64,000 nucleotides of DNA from a bacterium (GTDB taxonomy: Bacteria > Patescibacteriota > Gracilibacteria > JAHISY01), in contig JAJYAT010000002.1 in the NCBI GenBank assembly GCA_021779375.1, forward strand, positions 116,373-180,372, read 5' to 3'. Below are positions 15,561 through 23,823 of the stretch, piece by piece. Each line of letters begins with the position of its first letter. Positions within the stretch are counted from its first letter, which is position 1. Position numbers and translations under genes: made by a program. The notes beneath the pieces were generated by a model. The model worked only from the letters and a program-made list of their open reading frames with translations, ran no database searches and was not told the DNA's origin.

Positions 15561-16145
15561 TTATTTTCTATCAACTTTAAAATTTTTTCTAAAACCCATA
15601 AAAAAATTGTTGACGACATGTAGTTTTTTAATTGCACTCTTGAGGTAAACCTTATCTATCTTTATTGCATCTTTTTTCCAAACAAGAAAAATATCTACGG
15701 TTTTCCTTTTATTGTTCGCTCGCGGCTCAATACGACCATGTGCCATAAAATTTCTAAAACTCTTAAAATCTTTAAGTAGTGTCCCCATCTCAACCTTACC
15801 ATTTGTTGCGTTTTCTATATTTTGAAAGAAAAATAAATCGAAATCATAGGATAATTTCAACAGATTTATTATCTTTTGATTTAAGGTTAAATCTTTTTTT
15901 AAAATACTTTTGCTATAACTCTGTCCGTGCCCCACAAGATACAAAAACAAAATATTTACCAACTCATCAATGGTTTGTTCCAACCTTACGCAACAAGCCA
16001 AAAATGGACCTCTGTATTTTTCATCAAATTCATTAACTACATTTATAAAATCCTGAATTGATAATGCAAAATTTCCGACAGTGCAGGTAAAACTACCAAC
16101 ATGCGGAACTTTTATGTCGGGCAAAAAACCAATTTTTTGAGACAT
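15561..16145 (-). CDS. Hypothetical protein with HEPN-like RNFMAH motif, 194 aa
   Basis: Not assignable to a named family. The protein is AT-rich in codon use, unlike der and pyrE beside it. It is helical, with a long amphipathic stretch (LEQTIDELVNILFLYLVGHG) and the segment DFKSFRNFMAHGRIEP. R-N-F-M-A-H fits the Rx4-6H motif of HEPN domains, which are RNases in many toxin and defence systems. A single HEPN-like motif is weak evidence, and no antitoxin-like partner is adjacent. The start at 16145 lies close to the der 3' end (16167), so it may be cotranscribed with der. Confidence 0.55.
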   Translation of the reverse strand: MSQKIGFLPDIKVPHVGSFTCTVGNFALSIQDFINVVNEFDEKYRGPFLACCVRLEQTIDELVNILFLYLVGHGQSYSKSILKKDLTLNQKIINLLKLSYDFDLFFFQNIENATNGKVEMGTLLKDFKSFRNFMAHGRIEPRANNKRKTVDIFLVWKKDAIKIDKVYLKSAIKKLHVVNNFFMGFRKNFKVDRK

Positions 16146-16166
16146 TTTTCGCTTTTTAAAAATCTA

Positions 16167-17522
16167 TTATTTTCCCCGCGCGTCTCTTTTGCGCTCTCTG
16201 AATTCAATCTTGAGCGGCACGCCCGCGAAACCATATTCTTCGCGCAAGCGATTTTCGATGAAGCGGCGATAACTGAAATGAAACGCCAGCGGACGATTCA
16301 CGACCAGGGCGAAAGTCGGCTGCTTCTGATTTTTGAGCTGCGTGACATAGTAAATTTTGGGCGGTGCTTTCGCGTTGTCGGTCTGCGCCGGCGAATGCTG
16401 CGAGACGATTTTTTTGAAAAAACGATTCAGCTCCGGCGTCGGAATTTGCTTCGCGCGCTCTGCCTGCACCGCGAGAATTTGCTCGAAAAGATTGGGAATG
16501 TGACGGCCAGTCTCAGCAGAGAGCATCACGACGCTCACCCACCGCGCGAATTGGAAACGCGCGGAAAGATCATTGAGCCAAGTCTTTTGCGCAGTTTCGA
16601 ATTCATCCCAAAGGTCGATTTTATTGACGACGATGATGATGCCGCAGCCCGCCGCGAGAACTTTTTCGGCGACGTGCAAATCCTGCGCGACGACTTTTTC
16701 GGAACCGTCGAGCAAAAGCAGCGCGACGTCCGCGTCCGAAATCGCATTCAATGTCCGACCCGTCGCGAAACGATCAATGCCTTTGCCGATCTTGCCCGCG
16801 CGGCGAATTCCCGCCGTGTCTAGCAATTGAAATTTCTGACCATTGACCTCGACGACCGCATCGCCGACATCGCGCGTCGTGCACGGAATTTCCGAAACGA
16901 CGAAGCGTTTTTCGCCGAGAATTTTATTGACGAGCGAAGATTTGCCGACATTCGGTCGACCGACGACCGCGACTTTCGCCGCGATTTTCATTTCAGTTTT
17001 CTCCGGTTTTAATTTTTTCTCTGAGCGAATTTTGCGTAATTTCTTGGTTAAAATGCTCTTGAGCTCGTCGAGTCCATTTTTGTGAATTGCAGAAATCCCG
17101 AGCGGCACGTCGAAACCGAAGCTCGCGAAATTCATCAAATTCGTAACATCTTCATTCTCGAATTTATTGGCAACGAAAATGACAGGCTTGGATGTCCGGC
17201 GCAGCATCTCGGCAGCGTGCGAATCCTCAGCTGTAATTTCGGATTTGGCGTCGACCATGAAAACGAGCAAATCGGAATTCGCAATCGCGAACTGAACCTG
17301 CCGCTGAATGTCATCATCAAGATCGCCACCGCTCGCGGTCTCGACGCCGCCGGCGTCGGTGAGAATGAATTTCACGCGGTTAATCATGACCTCACGCTCG
17401 ATGCGATCGCGCGTCGTGCCGGCTTCTTCCGCGGTAATCGCGAGATGTTTGCCGATGAGATTATTGAAAAGCGTGGATTTGCCGACATTAGGTCGACCGA
17501 TGAGAGCGACGCGGAGTTGCAT
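16167..17522 (-). CDS. der: Ribosome biogenesis GTPase Der (EngA)
   Basis: Tandem-GTPase protein needed for 50S subunit maturation. Two G domains are visible in the 451 residues: the first with GRPNVGKSTLFN near residue 9, the switch DAGGVET and NKFEN; the second with GRPNVGKSSLVN near residue 190, LDTAGIRR and NKIDLWD. A KH-like C-terminal domain follows (IYYVTQLKNQKQPTFALVVN) and ends in a basic tail. Length and order are as in the family. In the gene sense a TAAAAT box stands 10 nt upstream of the ATG. Confidence 0.95.
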   Translation of the reverse strand: MQLRVALIGRPNVGKSTLFNNLIGKHLAITAEEAGTTRDRIEREVMINRVKFILTDAGGVETASGGDLDDDIQRQVQFAIANSDLLVFMVDAKSEITAEDSHAAEMLRRTSKPVIFVANKFENEDVTNLMNFASFGFDVPLGISAIHKNGLDELKSILTKKLRKIRSEKKLKPEKTEMKIAAKVAVVGRPNVGKSSLVNKILGEKRFVVSEIPCTTRDVGDAVVEVNGQKFQLLDTAGIRRAGKIGKGIDRFATGRTLNAISDADVALLLLDGSEKVVAQDLHVAEKVLAAGCGIIIVVNKIDLWDEFETAQKTWLNDLSARFQFARWVSVVMLSAETGRHIPNLFEQILAVQAERAKQIPTPELNRFFKKIVSQHSPAQTDNAKAPPKIYYVTQLKNQKQPTFALVVNRPLAFHFSYRRFIENRLREEYGFAGVPLKIEFRERKRDARGK

Positions 17523-17570
17523 TTATGCGATAATTTTAGCGTAAAAAATGAAAAAAAGCTTCTAACTTGT

Positions 17571-17601
17571 CCTTGTTATTCCCGATCCGATCGGGGATTC
17601 A
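17571..17601. repeat. ATTCCCGA-type REP hairpin before yggS
   Basis: TTATTCCCGATCCGATCGG followed by GGATTCAG: a hairpin with arms ATTCCCGATC/GATCGGGGAT, ending 9 bases before the yggS start. Confidence 0.5.
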
Positions 17602-17609
17602 GAAAAAAT

Positions 17610-18311
17610 ATGTCCAACAGTTCCCAAAATCTCGCCGCATTTAAAACCGAGCTCGCTGCTGTTTGCCGCAGCTGCGGTCGAAATCCTGCCGAAATTTCGC
17701 TGGTCGCCATCACGAAAAATCGCTCCCCTGCCGAAATTAACGCGCTTTTGCAAAGCGGCGTGAAAATCATCGGCGAAAATCGCTTACAGGAATTTTTGGC
17801 GAAAAAAGCTGAAATTGCGGAATGCGAAAAGCACTTCGTCGGACGCATTCAGTCGAATAAAGCTCGCGAAATTGCGCTCGAATTCGATGTCATCGAAAGC
17901 GTCGCCAGTCTGAAAGTCGCGCGGATTCTGAATGAAGCAATTGCCAAACTCTCGTCAGAGACTGTTAACCCACCACCTAGGTGGTGGGTTAACTCTGCCA
18001 CCAAGAAACTCCCGATTTTCCTCCAAGTGAATCTCGCCCGCGAGAGTCAGAAAGACGGATTTCTGGAAGAAGATTTAGGCGACGCCGTAAAGGTAATTAG
18101 CGCATTACCAAACTTGAAAATCGTCGGCTTGATGACCATCGGTCTGGCGGAAGACGAGATTCGAACGCGCGAGATTTTTAAAAAAGGCAAAGCTCTGTGT
18201 GAGAAATTCAGACTCGCGCAATTCTCCGCCGGCATGTCGGATGATTGGCAGCTCGCCGTCGCAGCGGGCGCGACGAACTTGAGGATTGGGAGAAAGCTGT
18301 TTGAAAATTAA
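17610..18311 (+). CDS. yggS: YggS/PROSC-type pyridoxal phosphate homeostasis protein
   Basis: PLP-binding TIM-barrel protein that buffers free pyridoxal phosphate. The start is the ATG at 17610; the frame is open further upstream but there it overlaps der antisense. The PLP lysine is in LVAITKNRS near residue 34, with HFVGRIQSNK (family HFIGxLQxNK) and GLMTIG further on, and a C-terminal LRIGRKLF block. The 233 residues include the string TVNPPPRWWVNS at ~120, encoded by a perfect 30-bp palindrome (17964-17993) inserted in frame in a surface loop between two conserved blocks. An identical palindrome is at 63637-63666. Confidence 0.88.
   Translation: MSNSSQNLAAFKTELAAVCRSCGRNPAEISLVAITKNRSPAEINALLQSGVKIIGENRLQEFLAKKAEIAECEKHFVGRIQSNKAREIALEFDVIESVASLKVARILNEAIAKLSSETVNPPPRWWVNSATKKLPIFLQVNLARESQKDGFLEEDLGDAVKVISALPNLKIVGLMTIGLAEDEIRTREIFKKGKALCEKFRLAQFSAGMSDDWQLAVAAGATNLRIGRKLFEN
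17964..17993. repeat. 30-bp GTTAAC palindrome inside yggS (type 1)
   Basis: GTTAAC, inner arm CCACCACCT, its complement AGGTGGTGG, then GTTAAC: a perfect palindrome, identical to 63637-63666. It adds ten codons to yggS without disturbing the frame. Only two of the three frames through GTTAAC are open, and the gene uses one of them. Confidence 0.9.
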
Positions 18312-18315
18312 TTCA

Positions 18316-19389
18316 TTATTTTTTTCGCACATTTCTTCTCGCAAGCTCCGACTCATATTCTCTAGCGCTCTCTGCGTTTGATTTTCCCCAAAGACTCGTC
18401 AGTTTGTGATCGCTCCATTGCAGTTTCGGCTGATTTGTTTTCGCCTCTTTAACATTAAAAAATGCAAAATAATTAAGACACAAGTATAGCGCCAAAACCC
18501 TATTGTAAATATAGCCCTTAGGATTATTCTGATAATTAGCGACCTGAGGAATTAGAAGCTTGGGTATGATGTATGGATAATCACACATATACGATGAGAA
18601 AGCCATGTTCCATGTCTGATATAGATCAGCCCAATTCCTTGGTAGCGGTGGTGCATACGCAATAGCCCTGCCGTCTTCCAACCAAACTGAAGGTCTCGCC
18701 TCTGTTCGCGAATTATATTTCTTAGGGCCTGGTCTATGGATGGCTAATGTCCAACCAGCTCTTGCATTTTTTTTATAACCCAAAGCGCACTCAACGAACA
18801 TCGCCTCTAGAATATTGATGGAATACATTAAGCTTCCCGCTCGCCTAGGAACTACACCGCAATCATGAGCTTTCAGTAAAACTTTCTTGACTGGAATTTC
18901 TATAGATGAAAGCTTGATTCTATGTTTCCAAGACATATATTTATAAGATTTTGATTCCTTTCTCGCATTTTCAAACACCTCAACACAATTTTTTAGTATT
19001 CTGAAATCGTCATACATCGCCTTCGTCAAGCGCTCCAAAACAATTGAATAGGCAATCACATCTGGAAGCACTTGCTGACCTTCAGTTTTTACCTTTGCAG
19101 CTAAGTGTTCAAACTTTTCGTCTTTTACTTCTTCTAAAAATTTAACTAAATACGGATTTTTTTCAGCAATTTGAGCGACTTCATCAACAAAATCCTTACT
19201 GTCATTTTCGGTAATATTTTCCGGCAGTAATTCGGAAGCGATCTTTTGCAGTTCAGGTGTCGCCCATTTTCCCTTTTCGTCCATCAAGTGCAGCAACCTG
19301 TAATGTGCTTGCATCTGATTATGCATTCTCTTCTCGTCAAAACCATCCAAAGTTTTTTTAATTTCGTCGGCAATCTTTTTCGTAACCAT
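18316..19389 (-). CDS. Hypothetical protein, 357 aa
   Basis: Not recognised. The codon use is AT-rich compared with the flanking genes. The N-terminal 170 residues are helical and charged; the rest contains aromatic-rich segments (PLPRNWADLYQTWNMAFSS) and hydrophobic helices (YIYNRVLALYLCLNYFAFF), but no clear signal peptide. The C-terminal tail is basic (ESELARRNVRKK). It ends 5 bp from the convergent yggS stop. It could be an acquired effector or defence gene, but nothing in the sequence shows a function. Confidence 0.6.
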   Translation of the reverse strand: MVTKKIADEIKKTLDGFDEKRMHNQMQAHYRLLHLMDEKGKWATPELQKIASELLPENITENDSKDFVDEVAQIAEKNPYLVKFLEEVKDEKFEHLAAKVKTEGQQVLPDVIAYSIVLERLTKAMYDDFRILKNCVEVFENARKESKSYKYMSWKHRIKLSSIEIPVKKVLLKAHDCGVVPRRAGSLMYSINILEAMFVECALGYKKNARAGWTLAIHRPGPKKYNSRTEARPSVWLEDGRAIAYAPPLPRNWADLYQTWNMAFSSYMCDYPYIIPKLLIPQVANYQNNPKGYIYNRVLALYLCLNYFAFFNVKEAKTNQPKLQWSDHKLTSLWGKSNAESAREYESELARRNVRKK

Positions 19390-19440
19390 AATTCTTTGAA
19401 AAAACCGGATTCAAATCTTAAGAATTATATTCGCGGCAAA

Positions 19441-22400
19441 CTAATCACCGCAAACATCTCGGAAGCTACAGCGTGAACAGTCAGTCGAATCATCACAATC
19501 GAATTCAAGCTTTTGAATTTTGACCCACGCCTCGCGAATCGTTTTTTCTAGTTCGACCAACTCGGCTTTTTGCGGCGAGAATTTTTCATCGCGAAATTCG
19601 CCCTTCTGGTCGGGTCGAACGAAACTCAAAACCAATTCTCGCGCCTGAAAAATGAAGCGTGAATCCAGCTCAGCGAGCAAAGCGTAAAACAAAAGTTGGC
19701 GGTAGGCATCGCCTGTCGAATTCGCCGTCTCGCCCCGAATCGCCGCTGGCGTGAGCGGTGCCATCGATTTGTAATCGATGAAACGCACTTCGTTTTTCGT
19801 GTCTGGAATCGCATCAATGCGATCGATTTTGCCAGTGAGCGGAATCACTTCCAAGCGCACTTCGTGCCGCGCAAAATTGAATTCGACTTCGAGCGGCGGA
19901 CGCAATTCGGCGGAATGCGAGTCGAGATATTTTTCGAGCGCGAGCTTGGCATCACGTTCAAGCGATTCGCGCTGAGCCGCAGTCAGCGGCTCATGATTCA
20001 GACTGCGCTGCAAACCTGCGAGCGCAATTTCAAGCTTGGGTTGCTGACCAGTTTTTTTGAATTCTCGGAAAAAATCTTCAAACGCCGCGTGCACCGCCGT
20101 GCCAAAAATCGCGCCGAGCCGCTCATCGACCGAGACCGCCGTCGGAATTTTGAGTAAATTTTGGAGCAAGAAGCGGCGCGGACAAGCAAGGAAATTATTG
20201 AGACCAGTTGGCGAAAGTCGGTAATTTTCGAGCAAACTCGCGAGAAATTTTTGCGTGTCCTCGCTCAGCTGACTCGAAACCGTGGTCGGTAAACTCGCGA
20301 ACTCAGCAGACGGAATTTGAATTTTTTCAGCTAAATTGTCGGCAATTTCCGCTAAAAAACGCGAAGGCGCCAGCTCACGAAATTCGTAATTGCCCGCGAC
20401 GGAAATCGTGAGTCGCTTCTTCGCGCGAGTCAGCGCGACGAAAAATAGACGGCGCTCGTCCTCCAGCTTTTGTGCCTTGTCGTCTTCGGGTGAATTTTCC
20501 GAGGCGGAATCCAGCGCCGGTAACTTAATCATTTCACGCTGTGCCCGACCACCCCAAGAATTATCGTCGGCATGAATCACGAAAACATTTTCCCACTCGA
20601 GCCCTTTCGCAGCGTGCGCCGTCGTGAGCGTCAGCGCGGCGTGCGCGCGCGACGGCGTCTTGATTGGCAGAGAATTTTTTCGCATCGCAGCCAGATCATC
20701 GAGCAAGTTTTCGAGTGTCGGCTCGTCGTGCGAAATCGCGAAATTTTTGGTGAAGGCGAGAAAAGTCGTCAAAGCTTCAGCCGATTCAAACTCTTTATTT
20801 GCAGCGATTTTCGCGCTCATGCCACTCCCTGCAACCACATTTTCGACGAATTCGAGGAGATTCTGTTCGGCGCGCATTTTTTGAAATCCGAGAATTTTGG
20901 TCGCGAAATCACGCGCGGCGGAATTCTCCGATTCGAGCGCCGCGTCGAGAAAATTTTTTTGAAAATTAGCGGCGGCAGCAATTTTGTAAACTTCGACCTC
21001 GGGAATTCCAGCGAAGTCGGCGAAAAAAGAAGCCAAAGAATTGAGCGCATCGCGCGGCTCGACCAGCATTTTGAGAAATTTGACGAGCTGCCGCACGCGG
21101 AAATTTTGGAGTGCATCGAGTCCGTCCGCGCGAAAAAACGGAATCGCGTGGCGCTGCAAAAAACCCGCGAGCTCGTCGCCGTGTCTCCGATTGCGGTAAA
21201 TCACGGCGATTTCATCGAGCGGAATTTTGGCGGCGATGAGTTTTTGAATTTCCGCACCGACGAAAGCGGTCTCGTCTGCTTCGCTTGTCGCGAAAGCAAT
21301 TTGCGGCAGCGGCGCATTTTTGGCGGAATTCTCCGCAAGCAAATTTTTCGAAATACCCTCAAGCCGATTCACGAGTCGCTCAGAATTGTGGGCAATCACT
21401 GAATCCGCCGCAGCGAGAATTTTTTGCGTCGAGCGATAATTCTGCGTCAGCGTCACGATCTTGGCGGCGGGAAAATTTTCGTGAAAGTCGAGGATGTTCG
21501 CGAGCGACGCACCCTGAAAACGGTAAATTGATTGGTCGTCGTCGCCGACAACACAGAGATTCGGCTTGGAGTCGAAACTCCCCCACGCTTTGAGAATAGC
21601 ATTTTGTGCACCATTCGTGTCTTGGAATTCGTCGACTGTCGCGTAAAGAAAATTCTCCTGCAAATAAGCGAGCAAAAAATTATCTGTACTCGTTGCATCC
21701 TGCGTTAACACCCCAGATATCTGGGGTGTTAACTTATCAACGACTGACAAAATCAAATCATCGAAGTCCGTGAAACCTTTTTCGTCGAGCGCGGTCTGAT
21801 ATTTCGCGTAGAAATCAGCCAGCTCGAAATTTTTGGCGAGCCGTTTTTCCGCCGCCAGAATTTTGCCAAAAGGTTTTTTGGTGCGCGGATTGATCCGCTC
21901 CTGCTCGCTTAATTTTTGTTGCTCAATCGTCAGAATCGCGCGAAAACGCTCCGGCGGGATTCCCTCGCGTTTCAGATTCGAGAGCGCTGAGCTTAGGTCG
22001 CGCAAATAAAGATCTGGCGCGCGCAGCGGCGCAAGCAATTCGAATTTGCCGGAGCTCAGAATCTCACGAAAAACCTGAATTTGGCGCAATGCATCAATCG
22101 GAATGCGCTCGCGCGTCGTCGCAAATTCAGACGGAAAAGTCGCGTGCAGCCGCGCGCAAAACGCGTGGAACGTGAACGCGGAAATCCCAAACGCCTCCGA
22201 GCCAATCACGCTCGCGAGTCTTTTTTTGAGCGCAATCGCACCGGATTCAGTGAAAGTAAGCGCGAGCAGATTGTGCGGTCGCGCCTGAGTTTTTTGGAGA
22301 ATATTCGCGAGTCGCAAAGCCAAGGTCTGCGTCTTGCCCGTCCCTGGTCCAGCGACGATCAAAAGCGGACCTTCGATATTTTCGACGGCTGCGCTCTGCG

Positions 22401-22449
22401 CCGGATTCAGCCTCGCCAACTCTTCGATAAATTTCGCTTGAGAATTCAC
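19441..22449 (-). CDS. UvrD/PcrA-family helicase fused to a PD-(D/E)xK nuclease with Fe-S motif
   Basis: A 1002-residue helicase-nuclease. SF1 motifs: Walker A AGPGTGKTQTLALR near residue 33, Q-motif LNPAQSAAV, motif II VDEFQDTN, motif III VVGDDDQSIYRFQGA, motif IV LTQNYRST, motif VI FVALTRAKKRL. The last ~260 residues carry a RecB-like nuclease: FGTAVHAAFEDFF, GKIDRIDAI, RFIDYKS. Four cysteines (LACPRRF at the front, then CSRCSFRDVC at the end) fit the 4Fe-4S arrangement of AddB/Cas4-type nucleases. The architecture suggests a one-polypeptide double-strand-break processing enzyme. A 30-bp palindrome (21704-21733) is inserted in frame at LTPQISGVLT. Start is GTG at 22449, with TAAAAT 6 nt upstream. 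Confidence 0.9.
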   Translation of the reverse strand: MNSQAKFIEELARLNPAQSAAVENIEGPLLIVAGPGTGKTQTLALRLANILQKTQARPHNLLALTFTESGAIALKKRLASVIGSEAFGISAFTFHAFCARLHATFPSEFATTRERIPIDALRQIQVFREILSSGKFELLAPLRAPDLYLRDLSSALSNLKREGIPPERFRAILTIEQQKLSEQERINPRTKKPFGKILAAEKRLAKNFELADFYAKYQTALDEKGFTDFDDLILSVVDKLTPQISGVLTQDATSTDNFLLAYLQENFLYATVDEFQDTNGAQNAILKAWGSFDSKPNLCVVGDDDQSIYRFQGASLANILDFHENFPAAKIVTLTQNYRSTQKILAAADSVIAHNSERLVNRLEGISKNLLAENSAKNAPLPQIAFATSEADETAFVGAEIQKLIAAKIPLDEIAVIYRNRRHGDELAGFLQRHAIPFFRADGLDALQNFRVRQLVKFLKMLVEPRDALNSLASFFADFAGIPEVEVYKIAAAANFQKNFLDAALESENSAARDFATKILGFQKMRAEQNLLEFVENVVAGSGMSAKIAANKEFESAEALTTFLAFTKNFAISHDEPTLENLLDDLAAMRKNSLPIKTPSRAHAALTLTTAHAAKGLEWENVFVIHADDNSWGGRAQREMIKLPALDSASENSPEDDKAQKLEDERRLFFVALTRAKKRLTISVAGNYEFRELAPSRFLAEIADNLAEKIQIPSAEFASLPTTVSSQLSEDTQKFLASLLENYRLSPTGLNNFLACPRRFLLQNLLKIPTAVSVDERLGAIFGTAVHAAFEDFFREFKKTGQQPKLEIALAGLQRSLNHEPLTAAQRESLERDAKLALEKYLDSHSAELRPPLEVEFNFARHEVRLEVIPLTGKIDRIDAIPDTKNEVRFIDYKSMAPLTPAAIRGETANSTGDAYRQLLFYALLAELDSRFIFQARELVLSFVRPDQKGEFRDEKFSPQKAELVELEKTIREAWVKIQKLEFDCDDSTDCSRCSFRDVCGD
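21704..21733. repeat. 30-bp GTTAAC palindrome inside the uvrD-like gene (type 2)
   Basis: GTTAAC, inner arm ACCCCAGAT, its complement ATCTGGGGT, then GTTAAC. Same length and same 6-bp ends as the type 1 element at 17964 and 63637, but an unrelated core. The helicase reads it in a different frame from the one yggS uses for its element. Confidence 0.9.
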
Positions 22450-22455
22450 GAAAGA

Positions 22456-22461
22456 ATTTTA
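22456..22461 (-). promoter_or_regulatory. -10 box 6 nt from the uvrD-like GTG start
   Basis: TAAAAT on the minus strand, 6 nt before the GTG at 22449. Predicts a leaderless mRNA. No good -35 box at 17 bp is visible. Confidence 0.45.
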
Positions 22462-22554
22462 CACGCAAAGCACGAGCAAATTTTTTGTCCAAGCGTTTTG
22501 CTGAAACCACAAAAGAAGGCAGAATCAAACCTTAATTTGTTTAACCCTAAAAAA

Positions 22555-22812
22555 ATGGGAATTTTAATAGTATCTGCGAATCTCGACGGAAGTGAACGCA
22601 GGACAACAACTTCTGCAGACCACAACGAGTTGACTCAAGACATACGAAATCTTTTGGAAGAGGGTCGAGTTATTGAATCAATAACTCGTCAAGGCAAAAA
22701 CAATAACGGGGTGCAAAGCCGAAAATCAATTCATTGCATCATTAATACGATAATGGGAAAAGAAGTGCGTGCAGAAATGAAAGCGCCAGCTAATCAACAG
22801 CAAGAAGAATAA
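22555..22812 (+). CDS. Small hypothetical protein, 85 aa
   Basis: Start chosen at the ATG at 22555 because the upstream part of this open frame is antisense to the helicase gene. The protein begins MGILIVSANLDGSERRTTTS and is otherwise polar, ending in a Gln/Glu tail. No family recognised, no signal peptide. Codon use is AT-richer than neighbours. It is short, so the call is tentative. Confidence 0.4.
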   Translation: MGILIVSANLDGSERRTTTSADHNELTQDIRNLLEEGRVIESITRQGKNNNGVQSRKSIHCIINTIMGKEVRAEMKAPANQQQEE

Positions 22813-22869
22813 TATCGGGATTATCACTCTGACTGTTTTAGCAATCGTTTCGTGAAATCCGGGAAAGTG

Positions 22870-22875
22870 TAAAAT
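22870..22875 (+). promoter_or_regulatory. -10 box 7 nt from the start at 22883
   Basis: TAAAAT at 22870-22875, 7 nt before the ATG; predicts a leaderless mRNA for the small membrane protein and the shikimate-kinase-like gene behind it. Confidence 0.5.
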
Positions 22876-22882
22876 TCCCCCG

Positions 22883-23113
22883 ATGTCATCCAAATTGAAA
22901 AAATTCTGCGCGAAATTCAGTCTCAAGCCACGTCCTAATTTCATTCCGACTTTATTCACGGCAATCGGAGTCATCATGGTTTGGCGCGGCATGTGGTATT
23001 TCTTGGACCTTTACCTTTTTCCGCAGCAACCTTTCGTGAGTGGCGCAGCCAGCATCGTCATCGGACTCGTGATTCTCTACCTGCCGGAAGGCAAAATCGA
23101 AAATTTATTTTGA
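22883..23113 (+). CDS. Small two-helix membrane protein, 76 aa
   Basis: After a basic N-terminus (MSSKLKKFCAKFSLKPRPN) come two hydrophobic segments, about residues 21-40 and 50-68 (SGAASIVIGLVILYLPEG). The topology is probably two transmembrane helices. No family recognised. Its stop is 1 bp before the ATG of the kinase gene, so the two are cotranscribed, but that does not define a function. Confidence 0.6.
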   Translation: MSSKLKKFCAKFSLKPRPNFIPTLFTAIGVIMVWRGMWYFLDLYLFPQQPFVSGAASIVIGLVILYLPEGKIENLF

Positions 23114-23114
23114 A

Positions 23115-23636
23115 ATGAACATCCTCCTAATCGGCATGCCGGGCAGCGGCAAAACGCGCATTGGTAAAATTTTGGCTGAGAAATTAGGCTGGGAATTTAT
23201 CGATGTCGATGAATTTATCATGGCTGAAACTGGCAAAGATTCCGCCGAGCATCTCGCCGAACTCGGCGATGACAAATTTCTCGAATTCGAAGCGAAGCTC
23301 GTCGAGAAAATCGCGGTGGAAAAAGCGGTAATCGCCTCGAGCGGCAGCGTGCCACTCGTGGAATCCGGCATCGCCCATTTGAAAAAAAATGCCTTCACGG
23401 TCTGGCTGCGCCCTTCCCTGGAATCAATTGAAAAAAGAGTCGCGAAACGACGCGATGGCGCGACACGCATCGTCGGCGCGCAGACCAAAACCCTCGCCGA
23501 GATTTTGGCTTGGCGCGAGTCGGAATATGACCGCCATCAGGATTTGATTTTCGAAATTGAATCAGAAATGCCGAAAGAGCTCGTCGCCGAAAAATTGATC
23601 GAGTGCTTGCAGGCAGAAAAAATCATCGGAGACTAA
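23115..23636 (+). CDS. Shikimate-kinase-like P-loop kinase
   Basis: A 173-residue NMP-kinase-fold protein most like shikimate kinase (AroK/AroL). It shows Walker A GMPGSGKTRIG, the DVDEFI motif (Asp pair that binds shikimate and metal) and an adenine-binding region with an RR lid (KRVAKRRDG). The GGG motif of shikimate kinase is replaced by IASSGSVP, which lacks the glycines contacting shikimate, so the true substrate may differ (another sugar acid or gluconate-like compound). A DhnA-type aldolase at 51614, whose family includes a step in the archaeal shikimate route, is the only other possible aromatic gene in the window. Confidence 0.7.
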   Translation: MNILLIGMPGSGKTRIGKILAEKLGWEFIDVDEFIMAETGKDSAEHLAELGDDKFLEFEAKLVEKIAVEKAVIASSGSVPLVESGIAHLKKNAFTVWLRPSLESIEKRVAKRRDGATRIVGAQTKTLAEILAWRESEYDRHQDLIFEIESEMPKELVAEKLIECLQAEKIIGD

Positions 23637-23800
23637 ATGCCTGCGGCAAGCAGACAAGCCTTGACCGCCGCTTGTTCGACAATCATGTCGAAGCCCCACA
23701 AAAATACGCATGCCGTAATCGTGAGCAGCAGCGTGAGGAGCAAAAGCCGACGTGAGTGAGGAGGAAAAATTTTCATTTTTTGGTGTTTATTTCTCCTCAT
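23633..23800 (-). CDS. Small single-helix membrane protein
   Basis: Translated from the ATG at 23800 it gives 55 residues: a basic start (MRRNKHQKMKIFPPHSRR), a hydrophobic helix (LLLLTLLLTITACVFLWGF) and a short tail. The frame also opens with TTG at 23827, overlapping the stop of the upstream methyltransferase gene, and with ATG at 23776. Its 3' end overlaps the convergent kinase gene by 4 bp. Real but functionally unreadable, if expressed at all. Confidence 0.4.
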   Translation of the reverse strand: MRRNKHQKMKIFPPHSRRLLLLTLLLTITACVFLWGFDMIVEQAAVKACLLAAGI

Positions 23801-23823
23801 CTTAGCAGAAAACACCCAAGAAA

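Noticed and set aside
17082..17609. Longer N-terminus of the YggS homologue
   Set aside because: These 176 codons are antisense to der and have no homology to the family; the ATG at 17610 matches the expected start.
20572..21402. 276-codon frame antisense to the uvrD-like helicase
   Set aside because: Arg/Phe/Glu-rich shadow translation with no recognisable motif; the sense strand carries all helicase motifs.
23115..23636. Adenylate or gluconate kinase instead of a shikimate-kinase-like protein
   Set aside because: The DVDEF motif and overall length fit shikimate kinase best, although the missing glycines leave the substrate open.
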